Shown here: one piece after another, positions 54,740 through 64,000 of the stretch
Position numbering within the stretch: position 1 is the stretch's first letter
Layout of the letters: each line of letters starts with the position of its first letter
From: Rhyzopertha dominica
Taxonomy: Eukaryota; Arthropoda; Insecta; Coleoptera; Bostrichidae
Length of the DNA stretch: 64,000 nt
Direction of reading: 5' to 3'
NCBI GenBank assembly: GCA_025024175.1
Contig: QCXZ01000053.1
Location: forward strand, 12,214,001 to 12,278,000
The notes under the pieces: model-generated
Seen by the model: only the letters and a program-made list of their open reading frames with translations
Databases searched by the model: none
What the model was told of the DNA's origin: nothing
Program-made: the position numbers and the translations under genes

Positions 54740-57000
54740 CGTGAAGCGGCTGGGAAGCAAATACGGAAATTCCCAGTGATGTTGGTTAACGCACCAAATG
54801 ATAAAAAGGCAAGATAATTGTTCTCTCTGACTCATGCAGGAAACAGCAATATCGACGGAGCCAGAAACCAGGCCGACAAGGGCACTCGGTACTTTCAGTG
54901 TCAACAGTACGGTCATGTACAACATAGACGAACAATTTTTAGGTTAAAGTGTTGTAATTGCGGAGGAAATCATTTGCATCTCATGGGAATGCCCTCAACA
55001 CCCGTAGGCGCTCCGTAGGAAACTGAAAAACCAGGCGATATTGGCCCTAACTGAAATAAAGCTGGACGTAAGCTACGCAGATAAAGCAAGAAAAGATTGA
55101 AAGAGGTCGAACCCAAAAAGAAAGTGTAAGCTGTGTCAAAAGAAATGGCGACCACAGCAATAATGGAAACGCTGAGTAAACTTTTAAAAATTAATGAATA
55201 GACACACACGATGGAGTTACACACAGGGATAGCAACATGGAATTGTAACAGCTTAACGGTCAAGATCCTGGAACTACAACTCTTTACCGGGTTCATTCCC
55301 TCATTTGTTTTTTATTTTACAATATCATTTCTGTTATTATCTTTTCGGGTAATACTTATCATTTTTATTATGAAAATTTTTCATAGACACATGACGTGGA
55401 ATTTATGGTACTGAGTGAAACACATTTGAAACCAAGCAACATTATCAACGTCAGTAAATATCAGATGTTAAGAGAATACAAGATTGACACACTAGGGAGA
55501 AGAGTGCCTGTTCTTTTTAAGATACGAAGATGCATCCGAAAAATATAGAGTAGAGGGAGTAGAATCGGTGGCAATGCAGACGACTGTGGATGGAAAACGA
55601 ACATCAAGCTTGAGAACCAGAACTTTTAGAATATTGACGCTGGAGGACTCAACGTCCATCCTTTAGAATGCAAGAAACAGGTGAGATATGACAGGTTTCT
55701 TTGTCGTCAAGGGAATGACAGGAAACTGGTAAGCGGATTCGAAATTAGATTAGATTAGAATTACTCACAGATCACTTCCCAGGAATGATGTCCAATGAAG
55801 GGCTATAGGGGAGCATAGAAAAATGGTTTCAACTAGAAGTTAGAAGCGGAAGCTGAAAATATCGCAGTGAAAGGAGATATAGAGGCAGATCAAATTGATA
55901 ATGATGCGGAAGAGTTAACGACAACATTACAGGCTCTAATAGAAAACATGTAGTGAAGAGAAATCTGCAAAACAAGCTGCCCCTAAACTCAGAGCAGAAG
56001 CGGCTCACCATGAAGAAAAACGAGGATAGTAAACGATGGAGGCGAACTATATGGGAAAGCGATATAAGAAAATATAGACGATTACAGGAGGGAGTGGAAG
56101 ACATGACAAAGGAGAAATGACGAATGAGTTCAACTAATGGATGGAATTAAAGAGGACGAAGGAAAAAGATGTGGCGATTCTTCAAGTTTGTGAGAAAGAA
56201 AAAGGTTCCCAACGCCTCTGTTAGAAGAGGAAACGAATGCGTATTCGATAGGAAGGAAAGATCAGAATGCGGAGCTGATCTATTGGACATTCAGTCGGTC
56301 GAGGACACTACGGAAAAGGCCGAGAGAGCCTTCGTGTTGGTAGATTTACAGATAGACGAACCGAAAATCGTGACAAGCAAATGTAATTCAAAGAATGCCG
56401 GTTAGGAAAGCTGCTGGAAAAGATTAAATAAGGGCAAATGACTAAAGATGATGGGATATGGAGGCCTGATTAACCTCACAAGAATAATTAATGGCATCTG
56501 GACATATGCAATATTCACAAAGTGGTGGTTAGCATACCCAAAAAGACAAGGAACCCGTGGTGGAGAACAAGAGATAGATAAATCTTCTGAGCACATTGAT
56601 AAAAGTAGTGGGGAAGCTCGCTGAGGAGGAGCTAGACAAATAAGCAGAAACACGTGGGATAAAACCACCAAATTAGTTGGTTTCAGGAGAAAAATTTCCG
56701 CAGTATATCAAGGTGCAAACCTAGCGAGTTACCCATTACACGCCCGAACAAGGAATATGAAAACTATGGCTGCATCCCTCGATTTAGAAAAAGCCTTCGA
56801 CGAAGCCTGGAGAAAAGGTTTAATGTTGAAAATGCTTCAAGCAGGAGCTTCCCAGGTAAAAACGGTAACATAAGATAAAAGTCTGGGGAAAACTGGCCCC
56901 TTGAAGAGGGGACTAATGATGGAAAGCATATGTAAGATTGTTATTAGCGTATGCAGCAGTAGCTTGGAATCTTGTTACAAACGCCACAAATATAAACTAC
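54740..57000 (+). pseudogene. Jockey-type non-LTR retrotransposon remnant
   Basis: ORF1 end: a frame with QCQQYGHVQHR and CCNCGGNHLHLMGMP (about 54893-55000) matches the CCHC knuckles of Jockey ORF1. ORF2 begins near 55211 with IATWNCNSLTVKILELQLF, and after a small insertion LSETHLKPSNIINVSKYQML (about 55410-55470), the apurinic endonuclease entry. RT pieces follow: GGLINLTRIINGIWTYAIF (about 56460-56520), PKRQGTRGG, ASLDLEKAFDEAWRKGLMLK (about 56772-56830, RT motif A with the aspartate in DLEKAFD). The catalytic YADD block was not found. Many stops and frameshifts. Confidence 0.65.
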
Positions 57001-57099
57001 AAACGTTTGATTGCCTTACCCAAATATTAGGAAAAAGCAGCAGACATATCCAACGAGATCTACAGAACCCAAATATCACCAGTTTCCAAGATGCCTAAA

Positions 57100-59370
57100 A
57101 CAAAATCCAGGAAAATCTTCCAAACCACAACCCAGATTAAATACAACCCGGAACATTTGAAGCACAACTGCACAAAATGCACACTTTAGCACCAAACAAA
57201 AACTTATAGACCACATTTTGGAATAAAAAACAGAAGAGGACATCTACTACCAAACAATAACATCCTTCCCTAACCACGACTAGGAAATATTCTAAATGAA
57301 ACTCAAATACAAATAAAATAATTAAAACTGTTATAAATATACACCTTTTAAGTTATAACAGGTCTAAATTGGCCTTTTCTACTGATATGAAGCCTCTGAT
57401 ATACTCGTAAATATCATTTTCTCATGTCTTCTATGTATCTCTCTTGTGTGAAGTGTGAACAGATATGAGAATTTGAATAAATATCATCTTAAGTTGCCAC
57501 GACTTTGAGGGTCAGACCACCTGGTTGGCTGGCTTACATATAGTGGATGTCTTTGGAAATTGGTGGAGCTTCAGAGTCATTATAACAGCATCATCTTGAG
57601 CATCTTGTTTCTGATTTATAAAAATAATCTCCATGAAATTCTTCTAAACTACAACCCAGAGATTCGACACCACCCAGAATACACATATCTGCATCATAAT
57701 CAAACTAATATAATCTTTACGAGATAAAACAGGTATCGCAAGAAGTCTACATTGACTTTTTCTTCTTCGGAATTGAAGCCTCAAATATTATTTTCTCCTA
57801 TATACTGCTCCTTGTAAGAAGTGTAAAGTGCGAATTTGAATATCATCTTCTCAAGTTGCCGCGACTGTTAGGTTCAGACCACCTGGTTGGCCGGCTCACA
57901 TATCGCAGCTGCCCTTGCAAATCTGCAGGGCTTCGGAGTTATTATAGCAGCATCATTTTGAGCCTTTTGTTTCTGAGATGTTTATAATAAAGGATATTCT
58001 ACCATCCTACAACTCAAACAAACATTTGATGAACAACTGTACAACATCCACACTTCTGCAGCAAACAGGAATTTACAAACCACATTTTGGAAAAAAATAG
58101 AAAAAGAACTAGTACCAAACAATATCTTTCCCTAACTGTACCTAGAAAATATTCTAAATGGTACTCAAATACAAATAACAATTTAAAACTATAATAAATA
58201 CAAATTTTATGAGCTAAACAGGTATAACTAGAAGTCAACACTAACAATATGAAGCCTTTATTATAAATATCATTTTCTCTCGTCTTCTAATTCTCTCTTG
58301 TAGGAAGTGTGGATAGATATGAGAATTTGAATATCATTTTAAGTTGTCACGAGTGTGAGGCACACCAATCTGGTTAGCTGGCTCACATATCGTGGCTGCC
58401 CTTGAAAATTGACACGGCTTTAGTTACCATAGCAGCATCATCTTAAGCCTCCTGTTTCTGAGATGAAAATAATCTAAAGGATATTCTTCCAACCCACAAC
58501 TCAAACATTTGACCCCATGCAGAATATTTGAACTGTACAGAATGCATACTTCTGTTATCAAACACAAATTTATAAACCACAGTTTGGAATAAAAAAGAAA
58601 AAGACTAGTACCAAACAACAAGATCACTACAAATATAATAATTATAACTTTACTAAATATAAGTGAGTTTAAACAAGTATCACAAGAGTCTACATTGACT
58701 TTTTCTGCTTCTGATAATGAGGCCTCTGATACAAATATCATTTTCTTCTGTCTTCTGCATCTCCCTTGTGGAAAGTGTGGATAGCTATCAGAATTTCAAT
58801 TCATATCATCTAAAGTTGCCATGACTGTGAGGTTCAGATCACCTGGTTGACCGGCTCACATATCATGGCTGCCCTTGGGAATGGCAAGACTTCAAAGTTA
58901 TCATAAAAGCATCATCTTCAGCCTCTTCTTTATGAGGTAATAATAGTCTATAGGATATTCTTCCAAACTGCAACCCAAACATTTGACTCCGCCCGGAACA
59001 TCTAAAGCACGACTGTACTGAATGAACACTTCTGCATCAAATGTGGATTTATAAACCACATTTTGGATTAAAACAAAAAAGGTAAAGAAGAACTAGTACC
59101 AAACAATACCCTCCTTTCCTAACCCTGCCTTCCAAGTCACAACCTAGAGAATGATGCACATATCTGCATCAAAATCAAATTAATGTGAACTTTGCGAGAT
59201 AAAACAGGTACCGCAAGAAGTCTACATTGACTTCTTCTTCCTCTGAATTGAAGCGTCTGATACAAATATCATTTTCTCCTGCCTACTGTTTTTTGTAAGA
59301 AGTGTGAATAGATATGAGAATTTGAATATCATTTTCTTAAGTTGCCGTGACTGTAAGAAGAAGCCTCTAA
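57100..59370. repeat. Five-unit complex tandem repeat
   Basis: About five diverged units begin near 57112, 57635, 57997, 58481 and 58951, each opening with ATTCTTCCAAAC or a close variant (the first with ATCTTCCAAAC). Units are about 360-525 bp. Shared words include ACCACATTTTGGA, GTACCAAACAA, AATATCATTTTCTC, GAAGTGTG-ATAGATATGAG, AAGTTGCC, CACCTGGTTGGC and GGCTCACATAT, in constant order. The fifth unit lacks the CACCTGG part. No coding frame is kept across units. Confidence 0.85.
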
Positions 59371-60985
59371 GCAGCTAAGTATTTAAAAAGAATGTGTAAA
59401 TGAATATAAAATCAAATAATTTTTGAAGTTTGCCAGGAAAGCCCTTTAAACATAATTATCTGAAATGCTTTAGCATCCAATTTTTCTAAAGCCACCAAAT
59501 TAGGTGTAAATAACATCATAATCATCAGCATACTTAAAAGCATGAAATCAAATTAAGCCCCAAGAAAAGACACCATTCAAACAATTCTAGTCAAGAACCT
59601 GCCTAAAAATTATTGCATCTCTATATATCTACAAAGTCTATTTGAAACATGTAGTTTTTCTGACCAAAAAAACAATAGTAGTAATCCAGATTAAATAGCC
59701 GAAGAAACCTCCTAACGACCCAACCACATTGGTAATTTTTTCATCACAGACATGCATTTTCACTAAGTCAATCTGATTTTCTCCCTCCAGGAGGTATAAC
59801 CAGTCTTCTTCTTATCACTGTTTGGTTAGGTTTGTTTACATCTTGGCTCACAGCCGTCATGTCAAGTAGCTGGTGAACATGTCCCTTTGAATTTAAATTA
59901 GGTGGCAGCTTTTTGTGAGTGGAGGTCCATGTTGAATTTCAGTAATGAGATCCATCTTGGTTTTGGCTTTGGTGACATCCATCGAGTGACAGGTTTTGTC
60001 AATTAAGGAGAGCCCATTTTAACTTAACTTGTGGCTGTGTAGTTCATCATTTCCGCTGGTTCTGGAAATAAATGGTAAATTTTTAGATGAGTTACAAAAT
60101 CATCAAGCCAATGGGTATAGCTAGAGAAGACCACTGTGGCAGCTACATTTTATTGTCTGTGTGTTTATGTGCGTTATATAGTAATTGGTTAGTAGTAGAC
60201 TGCTGCGGATTTTGTGAAATCAAATAACAAAAAGAAAGTTTTTTGGGTTTTATTTCTTTCTCCAAAACTAGTTGGGCTATTTTTCAAAAACTAAATACAT
60301 ATAAACAACATTAATCTTTGTTTGGGCCATCCTTTATTTTTATTTTATTATTTTATTATTGGTATTTTAGTGATCATAGAAAAAATATTATCCTTTTATT
60401 TTTTTTGCATGTTATCCCAACAGAACTATTTTAGAAAAGCACTTATTATAGCAAATTTCATAACAATTCCGAAGATATATAAATCATCACAGTGCACTTG
60501 GTGCACCATAGTACAAAAGGCCTTCAAAGCAACTATGTTCTATATCATACTATCTGCCACATAGAACTGTGTACTATGGTAACTGCTAATCATGCCAATA
60601 ATTTGCTTCTTGGCAAGCCTTCAGAGATGTGGTTCTAACCCAGAAATCAAGAATGATTAGACCACGGTCGTGGAAGCCTTCAACGATACAATAAATTGAG
60701 AATTATATTTGGACCTTGGAATAACCACAGTAATGTAAAACAATTTTTTGATGCTCATTAACTATAAAGCCTTTATTATAACGCAAAAAGATTTTTGTTC
60801 TACAATGATATTTGCATCAAGACATATTTTATTAATTTTAAAACCAATATCACTCAAATAAAGAGAACTTCTTACTGTCTGTGAATTATGTATTGTGGAG
60901 AATTTTTAAATTAAACTCATTTAGCAGTTACTTCAAAAGTGAAAAAATAAACGGCTTTAATTAGAATTTCCTTTTTTGGATAAAG
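59371..60985. other. No gene seen
   Basis: Mostly AT-rich unique sequence. Short open stretches (for example 60322-60564) are hydrophobic by base composition and have no recognised homology. Confidence 0.4.
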
Positions 60986-60989
60986 TAAC

Positions 60990-62765
60990 AGGCATTAGAC
61001 TACATTACAATATTGGATAAATCATGCACAACTGGACCTGAATCTGTGACAACAGTGTTCTCGATATTAACATTATCCGGTATTTGAAGAGAATTGCGAC
61101 CTAAATCCCTAACAATGTGCTTATATAAAAATTCTCCACCAATATTTACCGAGAATTTACGGCACTCATTTGTATTCAAATTATATATTCCTGTCACTTA
61201 TTGTTAGTATATGGCCCCAATTTACCAACCAACACTTTTTTCCCTACCATACACACAGATGGATTTATATAATTAACAGCCTTTTTAAAGGTTACACTGC
61301 CAGTTTTTGGCTTTAATAAGTCTAACATTCTTCTTGGTTTCACTTTGAATATCATCTCGTTAGGGCTAATACTAGCCTCAATACAGGAGATACTTCTGTA
61401 AGAAAACAAGAAATTGACTACTTGTTCTTCTGTAAGTCTAGCTTTATTGTGACACAAAATACTTATTCAACTTTTTAACATTTTGTACTTGTCTTTCTGC
61501 ACACCCGTTTGATTGTGGATGGTTAGTGGTGTCTTGAAATATCTGATACCATTTACCATACAGAATTTTTCAAAACCTAATGAAAGGAGGTCTATTGTCA
61601 CTCACGATAATTATAGTATTATATATTATTGAGAATGTAATTTTGAGCTTTTCAGTAGTAGTAATTACAGTAGCACTTTATTTCATGCAATTTATATCTA
61701 TCGATTTAGACTTGCTGTGTACTATAAGCAAATATGGATACTCCTCCCCAAGGAAGAAATCAACATGGCCAAGTTTTCAGCTATGACATTAAATATCTGT
61801 CTAAATTGTTTTGATTCAGCTGACAGACAATACATTTGTTGATCCTATTTTCTATATTTAACTGCATGCCTGACCACCAGCAAACAGACCTTGCTAACAT
61901 TTTTACGCATGTGATTCCTATATAATCGGCATGAAGCAATTCTAAAATGTTCTTGCGTAAGGGTTCTGGTATTATGACTTTACAACCAAACATTGCACAC
62001 CCCATAATAATTACGTCTATGCCATGTAGCCTGCGTCACAGAGACGAGTGGATGGTGCCATATTGCCAAATTGCNACCAAATTGTCATCCACACTGTAAT
62101 TNTCGAATTACATACCNCTCTTGAACTAACTCATTTCTCTTCAAAAAATACACTTTGAGTTCTTCACTTACTTTACTCAGCCAACCAGTCAAAACAAAGT
62201 CCCTAACTTTGACTAAAATAGCATCTTTTTTTGTTACCTTAGCTATATTTTCGTAGAACAAAGGCAAATTGCTAAGTTAAATGAATTTATACTATTGTCA
62301 ACCCCTGTTGGCTAAAGGTAGTCTTGACAACATGTCTGCTTCAAAAATTTCAGAACCCTTTCTATATTCAATCTTACATTCATATGCCGACAATAGTATG
62401 TTCCAACATATAATCCTGGATGCTGACATAACTGAAATATTGTGATCTGGATTAAATATTACCTTTAATGGTTGATGATCTGACACTAATGTGAAGGAAA
62501 CTTTTTAACACCAAAAATTGTGGCCATGCGTCCCTCTCCAACTGAGAGTAGTTCTGCTTTAATTTGGCAAAGTACTTAACACAAATAAAATTGGTTTTCC
62601 TACCCCATTAGTCCTATAACTCAATACACCCCCTACTCTGTATGAACTAGAATCACAAGAGATCACAATTGATTTCTTTGGGTCAAAGTGTGTCAACACC
62701 TGATTTCTTGTTATAAGTTCCTTACTTAATTTAAACGTCTTGCTGTAAGCCTCAGTCTACAATAT
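60990..62765 (-). pseudogene. pol: Gypsy III pol remnant (RNase H and integrase)
   Basis: Minus-strand pieces in order. RNase H: ISCDSSSYRVGGVLSYRTNG near 62660 (catalytic aspartate), then VSDHQPLKVIFNPDH and YRKGSEIFEADMLSRLP (to 62298). Linker: 62085-62267. Integrase zinc domain: LELLHADYIGITCVKMLARS and CIVCQLNQN (61781-62005, HHCC type). Integrase core: GHVDFFLGEEYPYLLIVHSK (first aspartate, about 61763), IIIVSDNRPPFI (second, about 61605) and HPQSNGCAERQVQNVKK (glutamate, about 61500). C-terminal part 61000-61457. RT, gag and LTRs are absent. Frameshifts, stops and three Ns break it. Confidence 0.8.
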
Positions 62766-64000
62766 CAAATAAAAAAAATTAGACAGTTACCGTGAACACT
62801 GTATACACTTCTATTTAACCTCTGGAATGACTATGTACCTAACAGCTATACCTATACTAGGATGCTATAGTATAATGCCGGTCAGAGAGAGTGATACTTC
62901 TACAAAAAAATTACATTCTTATGAATGATGCCTACCAATTTCACCACTGAAGGAAATATTGTCTCATTTACAGTTTTAAATATATGCTCCAGACATACAA
63001 AATCCAGCGGCAGTTCTCTTTCTTAGGATAATATTGGTTTTATAGTTAATAGTTTTTCTTAGTATAAAGATAGTGGGGGAACAAGAATGTTTTGTACAAG
63101 GTTTCTATAAATGATTCAAGTAAAGCTGGCGACGTTGATTTCTGAATTCATTGTGCCGCCTTTTTGTAACTGCTGCCAAACTACAATATGCACGGCACTA
63201 GTACTGAAGGTTGCAGATCAATGTCACTCCACAGCTCCAAAATGTGAGCTTTTTGCAACCTTAAAGTTAATTATCTCACAAAACACTACAGAATATGTTG
63301 AAAATCACTTTCCTGAGAGGCAACAAATTGATTTTTACACTATTGCGATTATTTCAAGGTCCAATTATAATTATAATTAATTGTATCGTTGAAGGCTTCC
63401 TTGGTCATGGTTCAATAGATTTTAAAACAAAACTGCAATCAATTACTACTACCAAATACTATTTAACACAAACGCTCATTCAAATCTAGCCCTCGGGAGC
63501 CGTCACGGCAATCTTATTAGGCTATACCCTTTTCCATTTTTGACTACTATATGGCTACCCAACATCAAAAGTATCTTTCAATTATTCTGCAATTTACTTA
63601 CCTACTGAAATGGCTTCTCTTCTTCTTCACTAAAGTGAAAGACGTTTTGTTCCACGCTCCGATGACTTAAAGTTGTTACGCTGTTGATACAACTTTGAAT
63701 GACCAGTCCTATATCTCCGCATTTCATTTTTGCAGTTCCTCGTTACCAAACTTCATTGAATGCAGGACATTAGCTCTGGCCTGCAAAATACAGATAAGCT
63801 GAGTTGTCACCATTAATAATTTTTGTAACAGACTAGACCAAATTAAATGAAATCTCATTTTGACCTTCAATTATGATGGTTCATTCTATTAGCAGCTACT
63901 TGTTTAGCATACCTATTTAAAGTTCACCACCCGGTACAACTTTTTAATCAAGTTATGATTAATAGAAAAGTCACTAATTATTGCAAGTGGTAGAATACTT
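62766..64000. other. No gene seen
   Basis: AT-rich flank. An open stretch at 63111-63380 has several cysteines but no recognisable motif and is probably chance. Confidence 0.4.

Noticed and set aside
57100..59370. CRISPR-like or snoRNA cluster
   Set aside because: Units are hundreds of bases long and diverged, without short identical repeats and spacers. Box C/D-like words occur but not in a consistent arrangement.
60322..60564. Small membrane-protein-like ORF
   Set aside because: Hydrophobicity follows from T-rich sequence. No recognisable family or neighbouring gene structure.
63111..63380. Cysteine-containing 89-codon open frame
   Set aside because: No start context, no motif spacing and no neighbouring homology. 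Consistent with chance.

Overview
The window is a transposon graveyard from a eukaryotic, almost certainly insect, nuclear genome. It is AT-rich. Genes are broken by introns with GT/AG borders, and the repertoire is metazoan: piggyBac, P/THAP, PIF-Harbinger with its Myb partner, hAT, Tc1-mariner/pogo, MULE, Gypsy, BEL/Pao, Jockey and Penelope. No bacterial operons, CRISPR arrays, rRNA or convincing tRNA genes were seen. Scattered single Ns point to a draft assembly. The species cannot be fixed from sequence alone.

Layout. 1-2.9 kb: end of a Harbinger copy, a P-element pseudogene and a piggyBac transposase with one in-frame stop. 3.7-6.1 kb: two decayed intron-containing genes, one SWIM/YqaJ-like and one DUF4806-like. 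8.9-10.1 kb: an IS630-type transposase, followed by a Gypsy element with LTRs (10.2-13.7 kb). 15.05-18.01 kb: a terminal-inverted-repeat element with about ten copies of a subterminal motif and a gene of a widespread uncharacterised family (DUF7869-like). 18.1-21.2 kb: P-element THAP and transposase pieces fused to an IS630 exon, then a BEL/Pao integrase. 21.3-26.9 kb: Penelope terminus with a hammerhead-like core, Harbinger, YqaJ and hAT scraps, a deleted Gypsy, another P fragment and a mariner scrap. 27.4-31.7 kb: a FLYWCH MULE with repeated subterminal motifs, abutting an intact 335-codon ORF. 32.4-33.3 kb: a mariner deletion derivative.

33,442-43,157 is the best-resolved structure. It is a PIF-Harbinger element with a TTA target duplication and two divided genes, a DDE transposase and a Myb/SANT partner. 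A piggyBac (TTAA duplication) sits inside an intron of the transposase gene, and a 4.07-kb pogo-type element (TA duplication) sits inside an intron of the Myb gene. The pogo element has an uninterrupted 806-codon transposase ending in a PHD finger and is the most intact element here.

43.2-64 kb: hAT scrap, a rearranged Penelope element (RT plus GIY-YIG), a MADF exon pair, a multi-exon RING-finger gene hit at an exon end by a 621-bp hAT MITE, another Harbinger first exon, a Mutator-like transposase remnant, hAT scrap, a 1-kb inverted-repeat element with a THAP-like piece, a Jockey remnant, a five-unit tandem repeat (57.1-59.4 kb) and a decayed Gypsy pol.

The genes do not form a pathway. They are a stratified record of insertions. 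Only the pogo transposase and the ORF at 30,688 are long and unbroken. The RING gene and the MADF fragment are the best candidates for non-transposon sequence.
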